The notes beneath the pieces are model-generated. The model was not told the DNA's origin. It searched no databases and saw only the letters and a program-made list of their open reading frames with translations. The position numbers and the translations under genes were made by a program. From assembly GCF_016904945.1 (NCBI RefSeq), contig NZ_JADIKF010000034.1, positions 1 to 64,000 on the forward strand: a stretch of 64,000 nucleotides of DNA, given 5' to 3'. Position 1 is the first letter of the stretch. The number at the start of each line of letters is the position of its first letter. Positions 6,335-14,806 of the stretch are shown here, piece after piece. The stretch comes from Dyella mobilis (GTDB taxonomy: Bacteria > Pseudomonadota > Gammaproteobacteria > Xanthomonadales > Rhodanobacteraceae).

Positions 6335-9244
6335 CTAGCGGGTATGTCGCCAACTATGGTCGCTACCGATGACGACCGGGAAAATATTCTCATCCGAGGA
6401 GAGCTGCACGTAATATCTGATCCCGGAGTGAATTCGCTGAACGTCACGCTCTAAATCAACCGCATTCTCGTAAATCCCCAAATCCCTCAGCTTGAATAGA
6501 TCCAAGTTTTCGATACCAGGTCTGTATTTTTTTAGCACCCGGTTTAAAAGACCCGGCCCAGTGATATTGAACACGTCGTCCATGTAGCGATTGAATTTCT
6601 CATCCCCATCCGAACCTGCTCGAGGGCGATTCTTAAATTTCGACTTATTTTCCTCGAACGCCTTGATCATTTCGCGGGTAGTCTCTTTCAGCAATGGATT
6701 GTTCGGATGCGTGGCGAAGGCACTGGAGTTGAATCCCTGATGCAAGTCGCCATGCGGCATGCTGACTTGATCCGACAACAGCATATCGCCAGGCTTCACC
6801 ATCAGCGGGCCGAATATCCCTCCTTCCTTCAGATAGTCGTCCGAGTCCAGATAGACGCCACCATACTCGTCCATCAGAGAGTAGCGGAGGACGTCCGAGG
6901 CTGCCGAATAATTGACATCAGCCCCTGGGGTACTGAATAACTTGTAGGCGGGATAGGCTTCGGATGCCTGAAATTTTTTAAAGAAAGGTTCATCCCTGAG
7001 ATTTTTTACCTCTATGGCTGGATAACCTTCGAAACTTTTCTTTATCTTTGCAAAGGAAGCATCATCCACATCCACGTGCACCACGTGACGATAGCCGCTC
7101 GCCTTCGCCGCGTTATTCTTGATATTGGCGATGCGATCTTCGGGCAGGTCGCCTCCTATCCAAACGTAGTGCACATCCCTCGGAATTTCCTTCAGTTCCG
7201 ATTGCGCAGGAATCTCTGGAATTGCCGGAACATTAATCACGCTGGAGTAGTTGGATTGAAGCTTGTCTTTGGCAGCTTTGAATTCCTGCTCAGTTCCACC
7301 AACCCACTCGCGATCCGACGACTGCCTCCACCAGAAGCGGCCATCGTTGCTCTTCCATGCACCCACTTGAGGGTCGTAGCGTACGTCGTGATAGACCAAC
7401 TGATTGCTGCTCGCATCCTTCGACGCAATTCTAGGTCTAGCAGGAAAATTCTCGACGCCGTCGGTGGGCACCACAATCCGCCTCGGCTCGCTTGCAGGGA
7501 TCGGGTTTGCAGGCGCGGGCCCACCTGCGCCCCCCAGCAGCTTGGGCGTCTTATCCGGCGCCCATTGATTATTGACATCGCGTTTGAAGATTTCTCCGGT
7601 TTCTTCCTGTGTCGCCGGATCGATGACGGTGGCCCGATCAGGCTGCAAGGCATTCACGCGAACCTGATACACCCTGCCGTCGTAGGGAACGTATTGCTTA
7701 CCATCCAGGTGATAGACCCCGTACCCTTCTTTCTTGGCTCTCGTAGCAAGCTCTGATGGAGTCATAGACGTCGCGTAGCGTTCGACATCTGACAACGGGG
7801 TCGACGCACCGGAAATCCCAGCCGGTCCCGAATGAGGTACTACTTCCTTTTTTTCGGTGGGGGTCGAGGAGCCCCATTGGTTCAGGTCAGCAATCTCTTC
7901 CCGACTTAGCGCTTCTCCCTTGTTGGCCTTGGCAATGACCCTGGCCAGAAACTCTTCTGCTCCATAGGGGGTCAAAGCCCCAATAGCCAGGCCGGCCTGA
8001 TCGAGCAACTCATCTGCATGTTGCTGGTCCATGCCAAGAGCGCGCCCGAAGGCATTGCCGGTGAGATCGTTGACTTGGTGCAATAGCGCACCCACCGGGT
8101 TGCCAGCGAACTGCTCCATAAAACGGCTGGTACCTTCGTTGAGCCCCAGTTGCGTCAGCGCATCGCCCAGACCATAGGCGGGATTTTGTAGATGATTCAG
8201 CAACTCATCCATGAACCCGTGCAGATCATTGGCGCCGACGTTATCAGAAGCCATGCTGGCCACTCGCTTATCGAAGGCACTCTGATTGTCGAACACTTCC
8301 ATGCTGGCAGAAGGCACTCTCAAGCCATTTTCCTGGACAAAGAAATGCCCTCGATCACCGGCACCAAGCAGATTGCCGTAGGCATCGTATTGATAGTTAA
8401 CCGTCTCACCTTCAGCCGTTTTGCCGCGAAAGGTATCGATGCCTTTGGTGTTGCCGGCGAACTGGATGTCGCTCAGTTTGCCATTGCCCGGCGGGTAGGA
8501 TCCCGCGTGACCGACACGCTTAGACACATCGCCACGTATTTCCGCATAAGCGCCTACGACGACATCGTTTTGGTAGGACACTTCCGGACTATTGGACGCG
8601 CCATTGAGCATATCTAACGAGTTCCCCACCGACGGTTGCGCGACCTCGGAAAAGTGGCTCAAGAACCTCGCGCGCCCAGTGGGGTCTTGTCCCATACGTG
8701 CGACCCAGGCGCGCAGTTCGTCCATGGAGCCAAACTCATGATAGGCATGCCCTTCACCATGGTCCGGCATATACAGCACGATGCGATTTTTTTGCGGATC
8801 GCCATTGCCGAAGCCCTGGATAATGAAGGAATCATTCGATTCCACACCATTGACGGCGAAACTGAAGGCGCGCGCATACGGCGGGGACGATAAATTGGTG
8901 TTGGGAGAGAGGAAGCGATGGGCCAACAGCTCCCCATCTGAAGTCAGGTAACCCCCTGCTTGCACGTCCTTTTGCAGGTTCTGCAGCATGGATTGCGGTT
9001 GGAGTGGTGATGCTGGCAACCCGGATAGTTGCTCATCAGGCCTTTTCATACGCGACTTAGCAAACGGGGCGCCAGGCACCGGCTTGATTTCAGGCAGGAC
9101 TGAAATCCCCGAACCGCCATTGGGCAAATCATCGTTATAGGTGTAGCTTCTGTTGGTGATGAATATGCTCGGAGTAGTAGACAAGTGACACCCATCGTCG
9201 GCTCGAATGCTTTGCCACAGTATCTTCGCTGCGACAGGCACCAT
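6335..9244 (-). CDS. Putative secreted toxin/type III effector: DUF6543-like region plus DXD glycosyltransferase domain
   Basis: 969 residues. Residues about 140-210 hold the block RIVLYMPDHGEGHAYHEFGS, then DELRAWV..DPTGRARFLSHF. This is the pattern seen in DUF6543/dermonecrotic-toxin-like proteins. Residues about 685-940 form a TcdA/TcdB-like glycosyltransferase (sugar-binding region with DXD motif). It opens with PRDVHYVWIGGDLPEDRIANI and has ASDVLRYSLMDEYGGVYLDSD, the DSD metal/nucleotide-sugar motif falling at about 800-802. It probably glycosylates a host protein if delivered by the type III system encoded nearby. The start is uncertain: ATG 9244 has no clear ribosome site and the next Met is at 9049, so the native 5' end may have been lost. 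Flanked by duplicated elaB and aceE tails. Confidence 0.75.
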   Translation of the reverse strand: MVPVAAKILWQSIRADDGCHLSTTPSIFITNRSYTYNDDLPNGGSGISVLPEIKPVPGAPFAKSRMKRPDEQLSGLPASPLQPQSMLQNLQKDVQAGGYLTSDGELLAHRFLSPNTNLSSPPYARAFSFAVNGVESNDSFIIQGFGNGDPQKNRIVLYMPDHGEGHAYHEFGSMDELRAWVARMGQDPTGRARFLSHFSEVAQPSVGNSLDMLNGASNSPEVSYQNDVVVGAYAEIRGDVSKRVGHAGSYPPGNGKLSDIQFAGNTKGIDTFRGKTAEGETVNYQYDAYGNLLGAGDRGHFFVQENGLRVPSASMEVFDNQSAFDKRVASMASDNVGANDLHGFMDELLNHLQNPAYGLGDALTQLGLNEGTSRFMEQFAGNPVGALLHQVNDLTGNAFGRALGMDQQHADELLDQAGLAIGALTPYGAEEFLARVIAKANKGEALSREEIADLNQWGSSTPTEKKEVVPHSGPAGISGASTPLSDVERYATSMTPSELATRAKKEGYGVYHLDGKQYVPYDGRVYQVRVNALQPDRATVIDPATQEETGEIFKRDVNNQWAPDKTPKLLGGAGGPAPANPIPASEPRRIVVPTDGVENFPARPRIASKDASSNQLVYHDVRYDPQVGAWKSNDGRFWWRQSSDREWVGGTEQEFKAAKDKLQSNYSSVINVPAIPEIPAQSELKEIPRDVHYVWIGGDLPEDRIANIKNNAAKASGYRHVVHVDVDDASFAKIKKSFEGYPAIEVKNLRDEPFFKKFQASEAYPAYKLFSTPGADVNYSAASDVLRYSLMDEYGGVYLDSDDYLKEGGIFGPLMVKPGDMLLSDQVSMPHGDLHQGFNSSAFATHPNNPLLKETTREMIKAFEENKSKFKNRPRAGSDGDEKFNRYMDDVFNITGPGLLNRVLKKYRPGIENLDLFKLRDLGIYENAVDLERDVQRIHSGIRYYVQLSSDENIFPVVIGSDHSWRHTR

Positions 9245-9322
9245 GACGATGGATATTTACGAAAATTGCGTGGTCCGCATTGAAATAAAAAGCCCGCCTT
9301 TCGGAGGGTTCTTTTTCCTGCA

Positions 9323-9529
9323 TCACACCGTCTGCAGATTCGGCTTGCCCGGATCGAGCTTGCATTCGCGAATGGCACGCGCAACACCCTTCGCGCTGAC
9401 CTTACCTTCCTTCGCCAGTGCTGCCAACGCAGCGTGCGCGATCAAGTAACGATTCACTTCGAAGAAATCACTCAGATCCGAACGCCCAAAGCCGTTGATA
9501 CCGAGCACGGCACAGTGCATGCCATCGCA
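9323..9529 (-). pseudogene. Decayed duplicate of the aceE 3' end
   Basis: The reverse strand encodes CAVLGINGFGRSDLSDFFEV, then RYLIAHAALAALAKEGKV and DPGKPNLQTV with stop. This matches the last ~65 residues of AceE (11307-11500) almost residue for residue, apart from point changes and an in-frame loss of about seven residues (the TREHLRG segment). Flanking sequence after the stop also matches, including a degraded terminator near 9283-9313. It lacks the rest of the gene and cannot be functional. Confidence 0.9.
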
Positions 9530-9586
9530 TATAGCGGTGCTTTTCTGTTGCTGCGCCGCGCATTCAGTGGTGATGACAAGCATTAA
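9530..9586 (+). pseudogene. Duplicate of the ElaB-like gene 3' end
   Basis: Encodes GAFLLLRRAFSGDD followed by KH and a TAA at 9584-9586. This matches the terminal GAFLLLRRAFSGDDED of the gene at 5958-6275 with mostly silent base differences. It is joined directly to the aceE remnant, so the boundary of the duplication lies near 9529. No start or upstream part is present. Confidence 0.85.
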
Positions 9587-9619
9587 GAAAAATATCCACC
9601 TGCAGCACTTCTTCCAGTC

Positions 9620-9650
9620 AAAGAGCCCGCTTTTTGCGGACTCTTTTTTA
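9620..9650 (+). terminator. Terminator copy after the duplicated elaB-like tail
   Basis: Hairpin aagagcccgc / gcggactctt with a tttta tail. It is related to the terminator at 6296-6323 and sits at the same distance class after the tail stop, supporting duplication of the whole segment. Confidence 0.75.
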
Positions 9651-9804
9651 TTGGAGCGCCGTTTCTCATACAACCTCGAAAATACACATATACCGCAGTC
9701 GGCGTAGCGTTGCGTGCAAGACTCCTTACACGCTAGGCAAGAACATGTTCTCCCTAGCCAAACCAAAGACATGATCATCCATGAATCCAGGCCAGGAATT
9801 TCTC

Positions 9805-11106
9805 ATGAGAACGGAAACTGCAGGCTCTTCGTCCAGCTACGGCGATTACCAGCCCCCTCAGAACAAAAATACCGACGCTTCAAATCAGGGTACCGGTAAC
9901 CCCCTGATCACACCGGGCGGCAATGGATTTGGCCCACAAAGACACCAACACCAGCAACCGTCACCATCCGCGCCGCCTCAAAACGGAGCACCGCCGAACC
10001 CAGATGATAATTCGGCCTTCGGCTCTTTGGGGACCAAGCACTATCCACCGCCGTGGAACTCTGACGACTTTGTAGAAAAGGGCGCCAGAGTTGAGTTCAA
10101 AGGGAACTATTACGAAGCCAAGGAGGACATTTCTCCGGCGACATCGATGGGGCCTCAAACCAATCCCGGGTTCAGACCTATCTATCGAGTCCCCCAGGAT
10201 TATCTGGACCAAAAAGGCATAGGAAGCTTTCAGCAGCAGCTGGAGAATGGAGATGGGCCGATTTTTGTATCGTCGGGCGCCCCCTCTTTAAATGCTAAAC
10301 CATACGATGCTGCTTCGTCTTATCAGAAAGGCGCCATCGTCAAGTACGGTGAATTCGAGTACATCGCAAAGCAACCGGTACCACCAGACCCAAATATGCC
10401 GGTGGATCCCGATAAAGATCCTCGCTACATGAAGCTCGACAATACCGAGCCGCCAGGCAATACATTGAGCACCGAGATGGTCAACGGAAAGGAGATAAAA
10501 GTACCGATATCGGAGCGCGTGCAGTCGGCCGTCGTCTCAGCCAAACAAACGCTCGATAACGCCATCAAGACCATCGACAAAACTCCCTGGGACGCCGGGA
10601 CGACAAAGCAGATGGACGCTCTTTTCCCCGGTATTAGCCAATGGCCAGAGGGCAGGGCTGCGCTCAAAACCAATTGGACCATGCAGCGAGACAAGCTGGA
10701 TAACATCATCAAAGGCGGCTTCGAGGCACTCAAGTATTTCCATTCTTATGAGTACGACAACGCAGGCGGGAAGACCGCTGCGGTCGCCATTAAGGACAAG
10801 CAGCAAATGGCATTCAACGTCAACAAATTACAGAGCGAGTTTTCTGACCCCGCCAAATTGGAATGGACCGTCTTGCACGAATCATCCCATCTCGTTGACA
10901 GCAAGGACTACCAATATATCAATCCGGATGGAACGGGCCGGGTAAAAGGCTGGCCAGGATTCGAGAAAGCCCAAGCGGAGAGGAGGGCGGGGCAACCTAA
11001 CTGGCAATGGGGTAATGCGGATTCACTTGCTCTAGGCGCACGCATCATGTCGGGGCAATACACCGCGCCACAACCCGTGATCACCATATCGGAAAATGGC
11101 AACTAG
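9805..11106 (+). CDS. Putative type III effector: paired carbohydrate-binding-like modules plus M35/aspzincin-like metalloprotease
   Basis: 433 residues from ATG 9805, preceded by AGGA at good spacing (the in-frame ATG at 9781 is less likely). The Ser/Asn/Gln-rich N-terminus MRTETAGSSSSYGDYQPPQN closely matches that of the protein at 31342, which suggests a shared secretion signal. Residues about 80-220 hold two CBM5/12-like modules (VEFKGNYYEAKE and YDAASSYQKGAIVKYGEFEY). The C-terminal domain has HESSH at about 358-362, followed by D-S-K-D and NADSLALGARI. This fits the aspzincin/lysine-specific metallopeptidase pattern (HExxH plus an Asp ligand and NADS). Function as a delivered protease is inferred. 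It sits between duplicated elaB and aceE tails. Confidence 0.7.
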   Translation: MRTETAGSSSSYGDYQPPQNKNTDASNQGTGNPLITPGGNGFGPQRHQHQQPSPSAPPQNGAPPNPDDNSAFGSLGTKHYPPPWNSDDFVEKGARVEFKGNYYEAKEDISPATSMGPQTNPGFRPIYRVPQDYLDQKGIGSFQQQLENGDGPIFVSSGAPSLNAKPYDAASSYQKGAIVKYGEFEYIAKQPVPPDPNMPVDPDKDPRYMKLDNTEPPGNTLSTEMVNGKEIKVPISERVQSAVVSAKQTLDNAIKTIDKTPWDAGTTKQMDALFPGISQWPEGRAALKTNWTMQRDKLDNIIKGGFEALKYFHSYEYDNAGGKTAAVAIKDKQQMAFNVNKLQSEFSDPAKLEWTVLHESSHLVDSKDYQYINPDGTGRVKGWPGFEKAQAERRAGQPNWQWGNADSLALGARIMSGQYTAPQPVITISENGN

Positions 11107-11270
11107 CAGGCGATTGGAGCTCAGCTTGCCCGGGATGTTTTTGTCATGTGTGGCGCGTCCAACCCCTCACGTGGCATTCCCTTGTGCCATCGAAATAGTT
11201 TCAGCGGCCAAAGTAACCGAAATGGGTTTTCCGTAACGTTGAAAAGCGCACGACCTGCGTCAAAATCTCA

Positions 11271-11303
11271 AAAAGAACCCGCCTTTCGGCGGGTTCTTTT
11301 TTT
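11271..11303. terminator. Bidirectional terminator between the effector and aceE
   Basis: aaaagaacccgcc, then ttt, then cggcgggttctttt with A/T runs on both sides. It lies just after the aceE stop (11307) on the minus strand and also serves the plus-strand effector. A degraded copy lies near 9283-9313. Confidence 0.9.
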
Positions 11304-11306
11304 GCA

Positions 11307-14000
11307 TCACACCGTCTGCGGATTCGGCTTGTCCGGATCAAGCTTGTACTCGCGAATCGCACGCGCCACATCCTTCGCGTTGACCTTGCCTTCCTTCGCC
11401 AAGGCAGCCAGCGCAGCGTGCGCAATCCAGTAGCGATCCACCTCGAAGAAACCACGCAGATGCTCGCGCGTATCCGAGCGACCGAAGCCATCGGTACCGA
11501 GCACCGTGTAACGCATGCCATCAGGCATGAAGGCGCGGATCTGGTCGGCGTATTCGCGCACGTAGTCAGTGGCGGCAATCGCCGGACCCTGGTGGGCCTG
11601 CAACAGACCGGTGACGTACGGCACGCGCTGCTCCGCTTCCGGATGCAGACGATTCCAGCGTTCGGCATCGAAACCGTCGCGACGCAGCTCGATGAAGCTG
11701 GGCACCGACCAGATATCGGCGCTGACGCCGAAATCCTTCTCCAGCAACTCGGCAGCAGCGATCACTTCGCGCAGGATCGTGCCCGAGCCCAGCAACTGCA
11801 CGCGCGGCTCGCTCTTCTTGGCCTTGCCGGCGTCCTTGAACAGGTACATGCCCTTGACGATGCCCTCTTCCACGCCTTGCGGCAGGTCGGGGTGGGCGTA
11901 GTTCTCGTTCATCACGGTGAGGTAGTAGTAGACGTCTTCCTGGTCGTCCAGCATGCGACGCGTGCCGTCCTGCAGAATCACGGCCACTTCATAAGAGAAG
12001 GTCGGATCGTAGGAGCGGACATTCGGAATGGAGCCGGCCATCAGGTGCGAGTGGCCGTCTTCGTGCTGCAAGCCTTCGCCATTGAGCGTGGTGCGACCGG
12101 CGGTGCCGCCGATCAGGAAGCCGCGCGAACGCATGTCGCCCGCCGCCCAAGCCAGGTCGCCGATACGCTGGAAGCCGAACATCGAGTAGTAGATGAAGAA
12201 CGGCAGCATCGGCTGGTTGCTGATGCTGTAGCTGGTGGCCGCGGCCATCCACGCCGCCATGCCGCCGGCTTCGGAAATGCCTTCCTGCAGCACCTGGCCC
12301 TTCTGGTCTTCGCGGTAATACAGGAGCTGGTCGGCGTCCTGCGGACGGTATTTCTGACCGAACGGCGCATAGATGCCGATCTGGCGGAACATGCCTTCCA
12401 TGCCGAAGGTGCGCGCTTCGTCGGCGACGATCGGTACCACGCGCGGGCCGATGGCCTTGTCGCGCAACAGCAGGTTCATACCGCGCACCAGCGCCATGGT
12501 GGTGGATATCTCGCGATCGCCGGTGCCCTTGGTGATCTGCTCGAACGCGGAAAGATCCGGCGCCTTGAGCTTGATGTCGGTATGGCGGCGACGCTGCGGC
12601 AGGAAGCCGCCGAGCTGCTTGCGGCGCTCCATCATGTACTGCACTTCCGGCGAATCCTTGCCGGGGTGGTAGTACGGCACGTCCTTGAGCTTGTCGTCGG
12701 AGACCGGGATATTGAAGCGGTCGCGGAAGTGGCGCACGGCCTCGTCGTCCAGCTTCTTTTGCTGGTGCGTGGGGTTCTGCGATTCGCCGGCCGCGCCCAT
12801 GCCGTAGCCCTTCACCGTCTTGGCGAGGATCACGGTGGGCATGCCCTTGGTGTTCACCGCAGCGTGATAGGCCGCATAAACCTTGTGCGGATCGTGGCCG
12901 CCGCGGTTCAAGCGCCAGATGTCGTCGTCGCTCAGGTTGGCGACCATCTCGCGCGTCTCCGGATACTTGCCGAAGAAGTGCTCACGCGTGTAAGCGCCGC
13001 CGAAGGCCTTGCACGCCTGGTATTCGCCGTCGATGGTTTCCATCATCAGCTTGCGCAACACGCCGTTCTTGTCGCGCGCCAGAAGCGGATCCCAGTAGCT
13101 GCCCCACACCACCTTGAGCGCATTCCAGCCGGCGCCGCGGAACACGCCTTCCAGTTCCTGGATGATCTTGCCGTTGCCGCGCACCGGGCCATCGAGGCGC
13201 TGCAGGTTGCAGTTGATCACGAAGATCAGGTTGTCCAGGCCTTCGCGGCCGGCCAGGGCGATCGCGCCCAGCGATTCGGGCTCGTCGGTCTCGCCGTCGC
13301 CCATGAAGCACCAGATCTTGCGGTCGGACTTGGGAATCAGGCCGCGGTGCTCCAGGTACTTCCAGAACTGTGCCTGGTAGATCGCCTGGATCGGACCCAG
13401 ACCCATCGACACCGTCGGCACCTGCCAGTAATCGGGCATCAGCCAGGGGTGCGGGTAGGAGGAAAGGCCGCGGCCGTGACCGGCCACTTCCATACGGAAC
13501 AGGTCGAGCTGATCTTCGCCGATGCGGCCTTCGAGGAAGGAACGTGCATAGACACCCGGGCTGGAGTGGCCCTGATGGAACACCAGGTCGCCCGGATGAT
13601 CGGCGCTCGGCGCGCGCCAGAAATGGTTGAAACCTACGTCATAAAGTGTGGCGGACGACGCAAAGCTGGCGATGTGGCCACCCAGCTCACCCGGCTTGCG
13701 GTTGGCCCGCACCACCATGGCCATGGCGTTCCAGCGGATCAGGGTGCGGATGCGCCATTCCATCGCGCCATCGCCCGGCATCTTGGCTTCCAGGTGCGGC
13801 GGGATGGTATTGACGTACTCAGTGGTGGGGTCGAACGGCATGTAGCCGCCCGAACGGCGTGCGGAGTCGACGAGGCGCTCCAGCAGGAAATGCGCTCGCT
13901 CGGTACCTTCGCGGTCGATGACGGCACTGAGCGACTCAACCCATTCCTGGGTTTCGGTGGGGTCGGGGTCCTGATGGAGGATATCGTCGAGCTGATCCAT
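11307..14000 (-). CDS. aceE: Pyruvate dehydrogenase E1 component, homodimeric type
   Basis: 897 residues from ATG 14000 (MDQLDDILHQDPDPTETQEW), with GGAG 8 bases upstream. The thiamine-diphosphate motif GDGETDEPES...NLIFVINCN lies near residue 240. The family blocks GHISSFASSATLYDVGFNHF-like, EGRIGEDQLDLFRMEV and SNPGVYARSFLEG-like are present, and length matches E. coli AceE (887). It decarboxylates pyruvate and passes the acetyl group to the lipoyl E2 of the pyruvate dehydrogenase complex. The E2/E3 genes are not in this window. Its 3' end has been duplicated at 9323-9529. The type III operon lies immediately upstream in the same orientation. Confidence 0.97.
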   Translation of the reverse strand: MDQLDDILHQDPDPTETQEWVESLSAVIDREGTERAHFLLERLVDSARRSGGYMPFDPTTEYVNTIPPHLEAKMPGDGAMEWRIRTLIRWNAMAMVVRANRKPGELGGHIASFASSATLYDVGFNHFWRAPSADHPGDLVFHQGHSSPGVYARSFLEGRIGEDQLDLFRMEVAGHGRGLSSYPHPWLMPDYWQVPTVSMGLGPIQAIYQAQFWKYLEHRGLIPKSDRKIWCFMGDGETDEPESLGAIALAGREGLDNLIFVINCNLQRLDGPVRGNGKIIQELEGVFRGAGWNALKVVWGSYWDPLLARDKNGVLRKLMMETIDGEYQACKAFGGAYTREHFFGKYPETREMVANLSDDDIWRLNRGGHDPHKVYAAYHAAVNTKGMPTVILAKTVKGYGMGAAGESQNPTHQQKKLDDEAVRHFRDRFNIPVSDDKLKDVPYYHPGKDSPEVQYMMERRKQLGGFLPQRRRHTDIKLKAPDLSAFEQITKGTGDREISTTMALVRGMNLLLRDKAIGPRVVPIVADEARTFGMEGMFRQIGIYAPFGQKYRPQDADQLLYYREDQKGQVLQEGISEAGGMAAWMAAATSYSISNQPMLPFFIYYSMFGFQRIGDLAWAAGDMRSRGFLIGGTAGRTTLNGEGLQHEDGHSHLMAGSIPNVRSYDPTFSYEVAVILQDGTRRMLDDQEDVYYYLTVMNENYAHPDLPQGVEEGIVKGMYLFKDAGKAKKSEPRVQLLGSGTILREVIAAAELLEKDFGVSADIWSVPSFIELRRDGFDAERWNRLHPEAEQRVPYVTGLLQAHQGPAIAATDYVREYADQIRAFMPDGMRYTVLGTDGFGRSDTREHLRGFFEVDRYWIAHAALAALAKEGKVNAKDVARAIREYKLDPDKPNPQTV

Positions 14001-14364
14001 TGAAACGTCTCCGCGGCGCCGGGCGCCGCCTTGCGGTGGATGCGCGTCGCTGGGGAAGCGACGAAACCGGGGGCATCGATCCGGCGGCTTAAGGCCGGCA
14101 CGGAATAAGGACCGCGTGGCGTGTTCGCCGCAGGACGAGCTGAGTCTTCCGATTCTAGCCTCCACGCGACGATCCCGCCAATTGGCGGGGCCTCAGCCAT
14201 ACGGGGGCGCATTGACATGCTTAACCCATCCGCTCGCGCCCTCCCCCGCCATGATCAAAAAGCCGGGCGCCCGCCTTAGCTCAATGCGGACTCAATAGTG
14301 GTGTCCGGGTGTGTTCTGCACCAAACCACACCAGCGTCTTACGCGGCCAATCCGTCACACGGCG
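14001..14364 (-). other. Intergenic region between sctO and aceE
   Basis: About 360 bases. It must carry the aceE promoter and leader and the end of the type III operon. An AGGCCCCGCCAATTGGCGG-like inverted stretch occurs near 14172-14190. No clear Rho-independent terminator for the type III operon and no gene was seen. Confidence 0.5.
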
Positions 14365-14802
14365 TCAGTCGTCTTCTTCCTGCCGTTCGATGTTTGCGAG
14401 CACGGCCTCCGTAAGCGCACCACGATGCAGCTTCAAGCGCTCGTCCTCAATCGTCAGCTCGCGGGCGGCCTGGTGGAGCTGCTGTTGCAACTCCACCAGG
14501 CGACGACGGTCTTCTACCGACCTGAACATTTCCATGGCGCGCTGATGCACCAGCACCTCGATGCCCCGAGCAAGCATGTCCAACCCCGTTCCGGATTCCA
14601 ATGTGCGCAGCACGTAGTCCTGGCGAAAGGTCGCGATGTCGGTCGCCATGGCGCTGACCTTGCTGCGTCTGGCTGCGTAGGTTTCCTCGCAGGTGCGGCA
14701 TGCCGAAGCTGCGCGCTGCAAGGCTATTTCCTTGCGGTAGCGGCGTAGCCCGGTGACAGCAACCAGGCGGCGCAATGAGTGCGTATCGAGAGACCCGGAC
14801 AT
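14365..14802 (-). CDS. sctO: Type III secretion SctO/HrpB7-like stalk protein
   Basis: 145 residues from ATG 14802 (MSGSLDTHSLRRLVAVTG), 4 bases after the ATPase stop. The protein is almost entirely charged alpha helix (RLVELQQQLHQAARELTIEDERLKL), predicted coiled coil. That is the hallmark of SctO/YscO/HrpB7/FliJ stalk proteins, which are poorly conserved in sequence but always sit directly after the SctN ATPase gene. Role: connects the ATPase hexamer to the export gate SctV. It is the last gene of the operon. Assignment rests on position and secondary structure more than on sequence similarity. Confidence 0.7.
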   Translation of the reverse strand: MSGSLDTHSLRRLVAVTGLRRYRKEIALQRAASACRTCEETYAARRSKVSAMATDIATFRQDYVLRTLESGTGLDMLARGIEVLVHQRAMEMFRSVEDRRRLVELQQQLHQAARELTIEDERLKLHRGALTEAVLANIERQEEDD

Positions 14803-14806
14803 GCTT

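Noticed and set aside
11418..14003. An 861-codon open frame on the plus strand opposite aceE
   Set aside because: It is an antisense shadow of high-GC codon usage. The minus-strand frame is unmistakably AceE, and the plus-strand translation is His/Arg/Val-rich with no domain.
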